A stretch of 23,776 nucleotides of DNA from Plantago elongata (lineage: Eukaryota; Streptophyta; Magnoliopsida; Lamiales; Plantaginaceae). Where the stretch lies: the NCBI GenBank assembly GCA_036897095.1, contig JAYMSP010002521.1:1-23776 (forward strand). Reading direction: 5' to 3'. The position numbers and the translations under genes are program-made. This document shows, piece after piece, positions 8,881-20,132 of the stretch. The stretch's first letter is position 1. Each line of letters opens with the position of its first letter. The notes under the pieces were generated by a model. That model saw only the letters and a program-made list of their open reading frames with translations. It did not search any database and was not told where the DNA came from.

Positions 8881-11855
8881 CTAAATAAGTGCATTAGTTG
8901 CTGCAGAGTTTCTAGTAATATTAGCCTGAGTTTTAGCACAAACTCTTGCTTCTTTATAAACTTTACCCTGCTGACAAAAGTATCCCTTCTTCGGGGCACA
9001 ATGAGCATCTTCGGAACATATGCACAGTCCTTCCAGGGCACATCCATCCTTTACTATGCTCAATCCGTCTTTCAGTCCAAGCATTTTATCCGTCCAGTCG
9101 CTTGAAAACAACCCCATTGGATCATACTTCTGTTTGATTTTCAGAAACTCACCAGCATTTTTATACTTTTTAATCACACCTTGGAATGCCACGTTCCTGT
9201 TCTTCCCCCAATGTGGCAACGCGTTGTACTTGAAGATGGCAATCTGCTCGATTTCTTCGAGGATGTCTTCAAAGAGCCGAGGGGCCAAAGGGTCCTTGCT
9301 CCTGTAGTAGGTGATGTCGAAATCTAGAGCATCCTCCTGTTTCCCCAAGTAAGCACTTGAAGCAGTGACATATCGCATTAGAATTCCATCGTACGAGTCC
9401 AAGACACACAAGGACTTTGGCTCCAAGGCCACGAGCTGTTGCACGTCTTTGATGAAATTCTTAACTTGGGACAGTGCGACACTAAATGTCGTCTGGTGAT
9501 AGAACAGACCCTTCACGCGTGAGTCCCATGGACACACTGTGATCATTAAATCCTCGCGGCTGTCCAAACAGGACCCTGAAGCTTGGACGCGATTGTTATA
9601 TCCAACTACTGGGTATCCAGTGTAAAGAACTCCTGCATATTTCGATAGATTGTGAATTTTTTAAACTATAAATTAGTTGTATGTTTAAAGAAAATGGCGT
9701 ACTACTTAGTAACAAACTTGATTTAGATACCATTATTAGTGAGTCCAAAGGCAAGTGATCTCAAAACAGATGTAATAAGCCTTCCAGTGAGGCATTTTCC
9801 ATCAGCATCACTCAAAGCTTCCTGAGTCTCCTCTGTTCACAAACAATCATTGCGAATATATGTTAGTAACATAACATATCGAAGAATTTGCCTGTGTCAC
9901 ATAAGCTTCAACAAAACCAGTTTTACAGTGTTTTACAAGATTCTGAAAGGAAATGGAAATATAGGTTGATTGTACACACCAGTGGTTCTTAGAGTCGAAA
10001 GCACAAGTGATGCAGTAGCGCGAAATCCAGGAGAATCGAGGAGACCATTGCCTGATGTATTGGATGAGACTCTGTCATCAAACCGGTACATAACCAGTTT
10101 TTGACTCGGATACCACGTGAAATCGGAAAACTCATGTTCCCTGCCGAAGGTGATGGCTTGGTCCCCAAAGTCTGTATCATTTTTTGATGTGTATGTGATC
10201 GAGCGCTTGAACTGTGGTTGCAATTTTAAGGTCACCTGCAACATGATAGAGGAGAAGAAGTCATTAAATCGGACGAATCGAGTTCATCCTAATTCGGCCG
10301 GCTTTATCAAATCAATGATTTGAGTTGTACAGCTAGCAACACAAGTTGTACTTTACAGTTAATAAGTTAGTTGCTTGATGGTAGTTATCAAGAACAGAGT
10401 TTCTACATAAACTCAACAGTAGAGCTAGAATTGATCAGCTTGAATTCTTCATTCTCTTGTAATCAGTATACAATTTGGTTATAGTGCATTTCAATTAATA
10501 GTTATATCGATTTCAACATAGTATCACGATTAATTGATTTCAACATAATAATTTAATAATAGTCAAGTACGACACGTGTGTAAATTTATAATTTCAACTA
10601 ACGGGTGGATACGAGAGGCAAGTTTGAATGAAATTTATGGGGGTGTCTATAAATTTAGGCTAAGCTAAGCTATATGCTATATGCTTATACAAAGTACAAC
10701 TTTAGATCAATTTATACCAAATATATACCTGGATAGTCTGAGATAAAATTCTAATTCAATCATCTCAACTGAAATAGAATATTTTGTGAAATTTTATTTC
10801 AAATAATTCATGAGTTTCGTACCCAGTTTCAAAAGTTACGGAAAATAGTAAATGCATTGGTATAATCTGGTAAGTAGTAGTTGGGTCATCCATAACTTTT
10901 ACCTCAATTAATCTAAGCTATGTGTGTGAGAATATTTAGTAATGTTTGGATTGGGATTAATATACTCAGGTTCTATAGTTTTTGTTTTAAACAAAGTAAA
11001 GAGTGGTTCAAACTCCTAATTTATTGATTGGAGATGGAGTGTTTACCGCGTTTAGTCACTCATGTTCAGTAGTAATGTATTACTATTATATTGATGCCAA
11101 AATGTTAAATGCAACATGAATATATTATAATCTACTAGTTACAAATGTACCTCCGATATAACGCCAAGAACTCCAAGTGAAACTTTTGCAGCATCTAGCT
11201 CCGGATTTCCGAGTTCCAGTGTCCTCACTTTAGCATAACCCTCGTCCGCTCCAGCCGGTGAGATGATCCGCAAACGGACTACGTAATCGTGCACTTGGCT
11301 CCCTACACCCCACAATGAGCTCCCATGTGCACCCGTCCCCAACATCCCGCCAACCGTCACACCCCACCAATACGGGGCATAAGGGAGCGACATGTTCGCC
11401 TTAGCTACCTCGCTGACAAGTCGCTTCAACGTCATACCGCTCTCCACGGTAATAGTCATCGCGGAGGCATTGACAACCAACGTTCGGTTAAGATACTTTG
11501 TACTTATTATGACACCTTGATCCCCGCCAGGGCATACCAATTTTGGAATGCTGTGGGAGTAGCGGGTAGCCACCTTCATTTTCTGCTTCGCCAAAGTGGC
11601 GTTAGCTACGGCTGATATGAGTTCGGCTTCAGTCGTTGGGAAGACGGCTTGTGCTGCGCGGCAAATGCTTCTATCGGGAAATGCACCGTTCGCATTCGTG
11701 ATGGTGCAATTCGTGTTTTTCGGGGTTCCAGTGCACTTAATCGGATCTTCTGGAGGACTGCATTTCACCATGCTTATTGCTATTGAGAAGATTATGTAAG
11801 TTTTGAACATGTCTAGGCAAAATTGGAATGGCATTTGAGTTTTCATTGTTGTCAT
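8881..11855 (-). CDS. L-gulonolactone oxidase-like flavoprotein (GULLO family), four exons
   Basis: Exons at 11151-11855, 9980-10235, 9731-9832 and 8881-9632 join with GT-AG introns in consistent phase (0, 1, 1) into 1815 nt, or 604 residues, the usual family length. An N-terminal hydrophobic stretch (about residues 17-31) is a signal peptide. Next comes a VAO-type FAD-binding domain, with SHSIPKL at 100-106, where His101 is a candidate FAD-linking residue, and VGGMLGTGAHGSS at 168-180. The C-terminal half is an ALO-type substrate domain with HWGKN at 495-499, followed by a Cys-rich tail. Family members oxidise aldonolactones (L-gulono-1,4-lactone to L-ascorbate) or act as secreted sugar-acid oxidases; the substrate is not proven here. 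The start is the first Met of the exon, 38 bp below a TATA box, with another Met at residue 4. Intron 1 (915 nt) is AT-rich and empty. No lesion was seen. Confidence 0.93.
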
Positions 11856-11892
11856 TCCTATTGGATCTTCTGTCTTACTACTAGCTAGGATT

Positions 11893-11900
11893 TATTTATA
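11893..11900 (-). promoter_or_regulatory. candidate TATA box of the GULLO gene
   Basis: TATAAATA on the minus strand lies 38 bp upstream of the start codon at 11855. That spacing implies a very short 5' UTR if the first Met is used. Confidence 0.45.
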
Positions 11901-12009
11901 AGTGGCTTCAAAGGATGGTAGTTATGCTTTTAAGTCAAGAACTCTTCTAGACTTATCTCACATATTTGGTTCATATCTTGTCTTCTTTCAGTTAATATCT
12001 TTAAGGATA

Positions 12010-12288
12010 TGTTCTCTAAAATTTATTGAACTGGACTGAACTGAATGAAACTATATATATTAAACTGAACTAGAGTAAGGTATACATTATAACTAATTAT
12101 AACTAAGACTCTGTTCTCTTTAACTGAAATTTACTAAACTGAACTGAAATGAAGTAAGATATGAATTATAACTAAGCAAAATTGAACTGAACTGAAATGA
12201 TTTTAAGTTGAAGAGATATTCTAAACATAGTTGACATGAACTGAAATAAATTGAAGTGATTTTGAGTTCAGGAGAACAGAGCATAACT
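12010..12288. mobile_element. cluster of gaactgaac-type MITE copies
   Basis: A terminus-like sequence (taagactctgttctcttt at about 12104) and a matching inverted end (gttcaggagaacagagcat at about 12266) enclose repeats of gaactgaactgaa. More motif lies to the left (12012-12100) and a second internal end at about 12203-12215. This suggests nested or tandem copies. It lies about 110 bp beyond the GULLO TATA box, in the distal promoter. Confidence 0.55.
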
Positions 12289-13967
12289 TTAACTCCGATT
12301 TAATCCTGAACCGTGAACGAGGATTTGAGGAAGATACAAAGTTCTACAATCTACACTATTTCTTTTGAAATGGAAACTTTCCACTTATGGTAATAGTTTA
12401 AGTCATGTTTAATTGTGTAAAATGTCTCATAATCATTTCACATTGGGCTTACGTTAAAACAGATGTCAATAGAAAATATGTATACCGATTAAATTGACGT
12501 TTACAAGTTATCCATTTGACCTAATGTATAGTGTTCTTGGATGTTTTGTTTTTTTCCAATTAAAAGTGGTTAAAAATCAGCTGTCGGGATTTCGCTTTCG
12601 TGTAATATATGATTATGGAGTACAATTTTCTCAAAAATGGCGTGTCCTGTAACGTGTTGGGATGAGGAATTAATATAAGCCAAAAGATATGTTGAGACGA
12701 AGTGGAAATTAAGTGTGTATGGATTGTGACAATTACACCTTAATTATTAAAAAAAAATTGGAGAGTGATCTAAGTTTCTTATGTACATTCTCAAATATAC
12801 TATATAATGAAATTGGAGAAGGGTCTAAGTAATTTTGTCCGATTCGGTTCAATTCAGATTAGATCAGTGTAAATATATCGACTTTAATATTTTGTGTTTT
12901 ATAAAATAAAAATAAATTTAATTTAAATCTGTTATGTTATGTTCCATAGAAGATAACAGTGTCTTACTAAGCTAATTGGATCATAAGCTATATATGACAT
13001 TTCAATTTTTGCGTTGATTGGGGGAGATTTGATTAACTGCTATTGTGAAGTTTTCAGAAAGTTATGAGTTGATCTACAAACTTAAATAAGATGAAGGATT
13101 ATTGTGCAATTTGGCAAATCGTTGGACAATTTAAATTGAAGAACTGGCGCTCCAATGCAACGGTTTAACTACTTCGCTGATGGATTAAAAGGACATTTAT
13201 GATCGGACGGTTCCTGGTCAACGAGTGCATCTTCTTTGCGTGCTTAATTATATAGTTCAACTCAATTCTGGTTGCGTAACTGCATTCAGTCAGTTCTTCG
13301 GAGAAGAAAGCAGCGTGTTTAGTTTCGATTGAGAGTTGTTATACCGTGCTTGATTAGACGGCATAGAGGTAGAGTGCGATTGGAGCAGTTTGCATGTTCT
13401 TTGTGTTTGTCGGAGCACGATCTCTTGTATAATTCCATTGTTTCCGGTGATTAGAAAACAAGTGCTGAAGTATGGTTGAAACTTGAGAGTTTTGTACATG
13501 TAATGTAACATGGTCACTTGCATGGTTACTTAGCACGGTACAGTGCAGCATGGTCACTTGCACAGTACGTAGCTGACCAGATTAATTATCTAGCACTAGG
13601 TAGCTGGACGTATGGCGATATTAACTGGAAATGCTGCTACTAGTTCGTAAATTGATTATTAAGTAACAACCTCTTCCATTTTAGTGAATATTGACTTTTA
13701 CAATTGATATCATAAGGTTGCTTGTGTAGAAGTTGCTCCAAATTAAATGGTAGTACAGCTTGGATAAGAAGAATTGATTTCCCCTTAAAAAGGAAAAAAG
13801 GATAATAAGAATTGAATAATAAGATATTGATTGATACTGAGTAAAGTTCATCATCTTGGAGAAAATTATAAAAGACTAACTATCATTAATTATACAATCA
13901 CTCCAAATAAAAGGCTAGCTACTAACTAATCCAACTCAATTAAAATTTAGAAAGTGGGTTATTCTAA
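12289..13967. other. intergenic, no gene recognised
   Basis: This is mostly AT-rich, but 13130-13620 is less so and could be an old transposon or transcript remnant. It contains a 14-bp direct repeat (catggtcacttgca at about 13509 and 13550). That repeat makes two minus-strand open frames (13290-13523 and 13354-13563) begin with the same residues; neither shows a domain. Confidence 0.4.
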
Positions 13968-14384
13968 ATGGGTCAATATATATACACATTTAACTCATAT
14001 TCTACATTAATCTCACAAAAACCTAAACACCTAAAAACAAAATTCTCTCTGCAGAAAACTTCTTCTCGTCGGAAAATACTCGATCTCGCCAGAAAATGCT
14101 CAAATTCACCGGAAACAACTCAAAAAGCGGTCGATCTTATTCCAAAATAACATCACAAAGGTATGAAAAGTTAGATATCGACTTGGTTTTTATAAAATCG
14201 GTGATTATTTTGATGAATTTCATCTCGTATTCTCTTTTTTCCTCTTGAAATCTATCCAAATTGATTGAACCACATTTGAAATCGATGAAATGATCTACAT
14301 GAAGGTATGACAAAGTTGAATCTCTTCTAATTTATGTGAAATTGATGTGTATTATGATGATGTTTATATTTAGATATGGTATCT

Positions 14385-15230
14385 TAATCAATTGTTGTTT
14401 AGATTCAAAACAAATCTGAAAAATCGCGTACAACAACGATAAAATGTTCTTGATTATATATGTATAATGTTTTGGCTTATTTGTGTAATGTTTTGGCTTA
14501 AATATCGGATGTTCAATAAAACAGAGTATATAAATATATGCTCAGAAATTAGTGTTTCTACTACGATTTTGTTATTTATACATCGATCTACTAAAATTAT
14601 GTTTGTATGTAAGTTGGACTTTTCTACGGTCAGGCAGGCTTTTTTACAGGCAAGAAATAAAAAAAATTAACATATCTATTCCGTTAAATTTTAAAATATT
14701 AAAGTAAAAAATTAATAATTCTTGAAAAAAATATTATTTTAATTTTAAAAATATTTTAGAAGTCAAATTTGAATTTTTTTATCGATATTTAAATATTTAT
14801 AAGGTGGAAGGGCGATGGGGTGTCGCCAAGGCGATAAAGCGATCACCCTGTTGCCTTATGAATATATAAATTAGAAAAATACAAATATCAATAAAATAAT
14901 TTTAATTTGATTTCTAAAATATTTTAAAAATTAAAATAATATTTTTTAAGAATTATCAATGTTTTACTTTAATATTTTAAAATTATCGGAATAGATATGT
15001 TAATTTTTTTATTTACTGTCTGTTGTCAGGCAGGGCGAAAGCCTGCTTGATCGTAGAAAAGCCCTGTATGCCCATGTAAATGTCAACAATGTTTTCACTC
15101 AAATATTAATTGATTGAATGATTTATTTCACAATAGAAGTTGAAATCTCAAAACAACTTTGAAAAATCGCGTATAAATGTTCTAGCTAATATGTGCAATG
15201 TTGTGGCTTATACATGTAATGTTATATGTA
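14385..15230. repeat. duplicated ~100-bp block flanking a snap-back element
   Basis: Sequences at about 14400-14500 and 15150-15230 share gaaaaatcgcgta, aaatgttct, and the series taatgttttggctta / caatgttgtggctta. They flank the hairpin element at 14616-15064 in the same orientation. They may be units of the same degenerate repeat family that forms the array to the right. Confidence 0.45.
14616..15064. mobile_element. snap-back (long inverted repeat) element, copy 1
   Basis: The two halves are reverse complements over about 200 bp each. The left begins ggacttttctacggtcaggc and the right ends gcttgatcgtagaaaagccc; both contain attaacatatctattccg or its complement. The AT-rich arms meet at a GC-rich hinge (14807-14850) with repeated ggcgat and gtcgcc motifs. 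There is no coding capacity, and target duplications could not be identified. A related copy lies at 21174-21633. Confidence 0.7.
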
Positions 15231-15267
15231 TATTTAGCATGTAATACATGCAATAGTGCTAATAATA

Positions 15268-15672
15268 TGTGTTATGTATTGTCTACAATGTGCTACATTA
15301 CTTGTGTAATGTTCTTACCGTATATCTGTAATGTTTTTATAAATATGCAGTGTGCAACTAAATCAATGTGTTATGTGTTGTCTACAATATTCTACGTTAT
15401 TTGTATAATGTTTTATATCTATTTCTGTAATGTTTTCGTAATGTGCATTGTATGATGCTACATCAATGTTCTATTTGTTTTTTACAATGTTGTATGTTAT
15501 ATGCATAATGTTTTTTTTTTGTATCTTTATAATGTTTTCGTAAATATCAGTGTTACATTAATGTTTTTACGTAATGTTTAAAATATTCTACATTACTAAT
15601 GTAATGTTCTTCACGTATCTCTATGATGTTATTGACTGATCTCTATAATGCTTTCAAAAACATACAATGTAA
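15268..15672 (+). repeat. degenerate ~97-bp tandem repeat array
   Basis: Units begin at about 15268, 15367, 15467 and 15562 (spacing 95-100 bp). Each carries, in order, tgttatgt.ttgtctacaat, ctacatta, gtaatgttctt, tctgtaatgttttcgtaaat and ctacatcaa. Looser copies of gtaatgtt continue to about 15780. The open frame at 15198-15455 is an artefact of this array. Confidence 0.6.
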
Positions 15673-15817
15673 ATGTTCTACGTTATTTGTGCAATGTGCT
15701 ATGTATTCAATGTTCCTCACTCATATACGTGTAATGTTCTACTTGCATTAATATCTTAGGTGTTATGTCTTATTTCATGATGTTTATTATATATATTACT
15801 AATGTATTAAACTATAT

Positions 15818-15970
15818 CACTACAAGAATGTCATGAAATCGCTACGAAAAATAGCTACGGATAAAATTCGTAACTATTATCGACGAATCGGTTATGGATA
15901 ACGATGAATTACATCTAGCTACGGATAACACCGACCCGTTGATACGACGGATCAGTATTATCCGTAGTTA
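15818..15970 (+). mobile_element. CACTA-type transposon terminus (remnant)
   Basis: The sequence begins CACTACAAGAATG, the classic En/Spm (CACTA) end. It is followed by subterminal repeats agctacggata at about 15852 and 15917 and its complement tatccgtagtta at about 15959. No transposase frame is present. A weak inverted match (cacattcttagtgata near 17050) could be the other end, giving about 1.25 kb, but the flanking trinucleotides do not match. Confidence 0.5.
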
Positions 15971-16179
15971 GAAAACTCAGATTCTTCTCCAAATCATTTT
16001 CTTCTTTCCCTTCTTCTCCACCATTTTTCTTCCTCCTCCTTCTTCTCTACTCCAAATCGATTCCGGCCAAAGGTTGACGGTTCCGGTGATCTTGGTGGCA
16101 TTATGAAGCTTGTGCGACACGGAGCTCATATCTTCTTTCAATTCGATATTCCATCCGTTAATTTGTCCGGATTCAAGAT

Positions 16180-17035
16180 ATTTGGCTAAACCCTTAAATT
16201 TGATTTTTTTTTAAAATTTGGATTAGTTTTAGCAAATGCATGTTTACAGGAAATATTTTGGTAGCTTGTTGAACCTATATTAGGTATTGTCATTACTTTG
16301 AGATGTACAATTGAGATATGTATGAGTTATATAGTAGCTAAATTAGTTTTAGCAAATGCATGTTTATTATTTTTCTCTTATGTTTAATTTTTGAATTTAT
16401 TTAAAAGAAAAAACAATAAAATAAATTTTGAAAATTTGGAGGAAATAAAGTTACAGTCAAATTTTGAATTTCCTATTCTGATACTGTTTGGAGGGAATTT
16501 TGGCTAAAATTTCATTTCCTTCCATTTTTAATTTTTTCTTCATTTTTATTTCTTAAATTTTTATTTATTTTTGAATAAATTGTTGACATGGCAGTCAACT
16601 TTGACCTTGACTAGCTTAGTGATATGTCACATTAGTGGTCAAGTCCAACAAAGTGACGAAAGCTCCACAAGTGTCAATTTTAAATACTTTTAGATCGAGT
16701 TTAACAGAGACAATTAAAATTGAACTATATGTGCCAAATAGCCAAAACTTCGGGATTAGTTATACCTCCTCTCTATAGAGCTACCATGATGAAGCTTCTA
16801 TTGAATTTATGTGGTAACTAGCTAACGAAGAGATTGAAATTAAAGTACTAAAACTACATTACCTACACTACTCCCATATATACCAAACACACCTATGCCA
16901 ACATTAGTACACAACTCTACTTTTAAATTACATTATAACTCCACCAAAAATTGAAACGACCCCCTTTTCCTTCTCTCTTCAATGCATCATCGAGAATTCG
17001 ATGATTATTGATTGGGGCCAAATTTAGAGCTATGT
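16180..17035. other. non-coding stretch with a 25-bp direct repeat
   Basis: No gene was seen. A perfect 25-bp repeat (starting attagttttagcaaatgcat) occurs at 16222-16246 and 16342-16366. The rest is AT-rich and may be interior of the CACTA-like remnant. Confidence 0.4.
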
Positions 17036-17039
17036 TATA

Positions 17040-17560
17040 TCACTCAATATCTCACATTCTTAGTGATAACATAAATCTCATGGAAACAAATATGTAAACA
17101 ATTACAGACAAACAGATAATAATATTTACATATTGTAATGCCTATTCATAGATGAACAATATTATAAATAAATGCTGAATCGAATATTTATATTTGTCCT
17201 CAATCGATTGTTTCTAGGACATATATACTTTCAATCTCCCACTTGACCTAGAGTTAATCACTCACGTGCATCCAACATGTAGATTCTTTAAATGACAAAA
17301 TTGTCTTTCTAAAGATAAGATTTGGTGAAAGAATCAGCCAACGTTTACTCAAGGAGAAATCACTTTATTTCCATGTCATTGTCTAGCAATTGTATCTAAT
17401 CCATTGATAGTGTCTCAATACGTTCTTGCTAATATCGTAAGATTTTGGTTCCTTAGCATATGCAATCGCACTAGTAATTGTAATATTCAAATTCGATTAC
17501 TAACACTTGGAACTACCATATTCTTCTAAGAACTCATATCGACTTCGTACCAGACTAAGG
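17040..17560 (-). pseudogene. decayed Ty1/copia retrotransposon: RNase H tail, polypurine tract and LTR start
   Basis: On the minus strand the RNase H region of a copia polyprotein is recognisable: NMVVPSVSN, then AIAYAKEPKSYDISKNVLRH followed by YQWIRYN, then LADSFTK, matching the family's AKEPK...SKHILRRYHLIRE and NIADPFTK blocks. Stop codons and frame changes interrupt it throughout. It is followed by the polypurine tract aagtgggag (about 17239-17247) and what should be the start of the 3' LTR (tgaaagtatatatg), which fades out near 17040. Only the 3' end of the element remains. It is inactive. Confidence 0.7.
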
Positions 17561-17569
17561 TTGTTGAAC

Positions 17570-18103
17570 ATTTAATAATCTAATTATATATATAATAAAC
17601 TAATTACCAGATACGATCCAATCTAATATTGTTAAGATGTATAAATTTCATAGTATGTGATGACTCCAATAACCACGTCTATATAAATTCTTGCCATGTA
17701 TAAATTAAATTTATGCTAGCTCCAACTATTCATATGTAGTGTTATTTTGCATGACTTATATCTGATTCGCATAATAAATACACGTTTACATAATTGTTCT
17801 ATATGACATTTTCATATGTAATTGATGTATACTTAAGGGACAATTCAATATTGATAGTATATTTATGATACAAGTTCAATTAAGGTTATCATATGATACT
17901 CATATGGGGATTTCTAGTTAACCGGTTAAATGATTGATATACGGGATTAATATGCAAACAAACACAATAAAAATATCATTGATAACAATAATGGCTTTTC
18001 TGCAATCGAAACGACTCACTCTATCGCAATGAAATGTGCTCAACGTATATAACTCTACACCATAAATAAGAGACAACCGGAAGCAGTGATATATCCATAG
18101 TAC
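17570..18103. other. AT-rich sequence, no gene seen
   Basis: This may be further decayed retrotransposon, but no motif is readable. It lies downstream of the NPF stop codon, and any 3' UTR of that gene would fall in its right end. Confidence 0.4.
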
Positions 18104-19927
18104 TCAATGTATGTTGTTTGCATGTTTGGTCTCATCTTTGACAGGGTACTCATCAAGTACTCCATCCCTATTATCTTCCACATCACTTGTTTCTGGTCGG
18201 GGTATTTTATATTTATGCCTTGGTCGTCTACTGCCCGCTAGAAAACCACAAAGAGCCAGAGCACTGAAAACCGCTAGCGACCAATAATACTTGTCCAAAC
18301 GACTGGCGTTCAACGTAAACTGGAACCAATTGAACCCCAAATGTCGTAATGTAAATATGAAGAACATGTTAAACATGGACCCTAGTCCCAAAGCTAGATC
18401 CGTCAAGTGACCAAGGTAATTTATCATGGATTCCGGAGCTTCAGTTTCAAAGTGAGTCTGCGCACTTTTTTTCAAGATGGAATCAACCGCCGCGAGTAGT
18501 AGAAACTGAATTAATAGCCAGTAGACATGCATTGGGATGTCATGATCAGGGTAGTCAAGCAAATCATGATCTCGTACGACTCGCAATCTTCGCCTCTCCA
18601 CAAGGGAAGCACTTATACAACACATTAAAGATGACATAATTGCCACACCAAAACCTTGATAAGGAAAAACTTTCTTATGCTCTAAAAGTACCTCCCAAAT
18701 CTTTTTAAAGGCAATCCTTGCAAAGTCGATAAACAACAGAAGTACTGGATGTGGAACACTCAATACCCCCACTTTCCGATTCAGGTGATCTGCTTGCTCC
18801 ACAAAATAAGTGTTTCCAATTGAAGATACGATCCCACAAGTAAAAAACCACAAGAATAATGGGGCGACGCGAATGAAGAATTTGAATTCTTCTATTTCAA
18901 CCATAGAGCAAACTCGCCATCTATCCTTGGATTCATCTACTTCAGGGCTTGAAATTATGGCCGCCTTCTCTAGCCACCTGAATTACAGTAACAATAATAG
19001 TCATGATATGCAATCGAACGAACTAATATACTCCTTTATTTGTAACGCCCAGTCCCTTGCGGGCCTGTTCTATACTGATGGACCAATTTCTGCGTGATAT
19101 GATGACGTCGAATATGGAATTTTCCAACTGTTAAAAACATATGGATCCAAAATGTATAACACATAGAACCAATGCATATAATTATGTAATTAATATATGG
19201 AGTATTACCTATACGACTTAGTCTTGATGAGAAAGTCATGCCGTTCCAGGTCATGATACCCACAGAGGCTTTCATCTTGTGGAAAGGGTTGGTCAGATTT
19301 GAAATGCCTTGCTACAAGTACTTTGATGACTGTAGTAAAAAAGCTTCTCACTTGTACCTGTTCTACCCGATCTTGAGGAGGGTCCTCCTTCTCATTATCC
19401 ATATGATCACCGGTATTAGGACGAGGGTCCTCCATCTCAATATCCATTTGATCACGAGTACCAGGATGAAGGTCCTCCCTATTGCGTTGAAAAGTATGTA
19501 CTCTGTTATCAGAACCGCGACCAGTAAAGATTATGGAAAGCGTCACTAGAGCACCAAAAGTTGCTGGCACTGCAAAGTGAACAGTCCAGTTTGGAAAATA
19601 AGAAATAGCAGTCCCTATAAATCCTGCTATAAACATCATATAAGCTGATGTTACACGTGCTATTATGATGCGTCGTCTATCCCAGATTTTACGAAAAATA
19701 TAATTTTCTTTTGGTTGGCTTCCACTAGTTTCATCCTTTTGTTCATCATCGGGTTCGAAAAGCTACTCACCCATTTGATATGCAGCCTCTCCAATAGCTA
19801 GAAATGCCAGGCCTATGTACAATAAAGCTTTATGTGGGTATCCAATGAAGCCTTCCTCGAAGTATTTGCATTTTCCAGTTACCTTGGCCAGGACCAACGG
19901 CGTCGATATAGCAATCAATAACATGCC
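18104..19927 (-). pseudogene. NRT1/PTR FAMILY (NPF/POT) transporter, N-terminus not seen, in-frame stop
   Basis: NPF proteins are proton-coupled carriers of nitrate, peptides or hormones with 12 membrane helices. Two exons are clear: 19209-19927 (after ttttcgcag) and 18104-18977 (after gtaattcag), joined in phase at an Arg codon. They encode about 530 residues, including WLEKAAII, the GNTYFVEQADHLNR block (family: FVEQGNNMNR) and the C-terminal NASRLDKYYW block. The sequence most resembles the divergent NPF5.5-like branch. Two problems make it a probable pseudogene. A TAG at 19763-19765 interrupts otherwise continuous homology (YQMGE*LFEPDD). The N-terminal exon expected upstream is not visible before 23776. 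The stop could be removed by a 63-nt GT-AG intron (19708-19770). A 45-bp tandem repeat lies in the hydrophilic loop. Confidence 0.75.
19378..19482 (-). repeat. 45-bp in-frame tandem repeat inside the NPF exon
   Basis: Units start at 19378, 19423 and 19468 (the third partial), each beginning ga(g/a)ggtcctcc on the plus strand. They encode 15-residue acidic repeats of the type EDPRPNTGDHMDNEK in the central cytoplasmic loop. The period is a multiple of three, so the frame is kept. Confidence 0.75.
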
Positions 19928-20023
19928 CTGCGAAAAAGTTAGTAGAATCATGTTCAATAGAAAGCTCTCCATTTAAGTGTATTAAGCTCAAACATCTTAC
20001 CACAACCTTCAAACTTAAGCTAG

Positions 20024-20132
20024 CTTGTTCTCTTCAACTAAAAATCACTTAAATTAAGTTCAGCTCTGCTTAATTATAATTTATATTACACTCTAATTTA
20101 GTAAATTTCAGTTAAAGAGAATAATGTCTTAA
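20024..20132. mobile_element. gaactgaac-type MITE
   Basis: The left end agcttgttctcttcaacta and right end cagttaaagagaataatgtc are inverted and match the termini of the copies at 5861 and 22017. It lies about 100 bp upstream of the first visible NPF exon, in what would be intron 1. Confidence 0.6.

Noticed and set aside
8703-9307. Several open frames overlapping the last GULLO exon
   Set aside because: They are alternative-frame shadows of a well-supported exon.
11325-11799. Plus-strand open frames opposite GULLO exon 1
   Set aside because: They are antisense shadows of the coding exon.
15198-15455. 85-codon Cys/Met/Tyr-rich open frame
   Set aside because: It is produced by the degenerate gtaatgtt tandem repeats.
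15268-15780. Regular repeats that might suggest a CRISPR array
   Set aside because: The units are diverged and contiguous with no unique spacers, and the genome is a plant's.
19928-19972. Met start at 19972 as the N-terminus of the NPF protein
   Set aside because: The 15 codons before 19927 end in a clear splice acceptor (ttttcgcag) at the conserved NPF intron position, so they are intronic.
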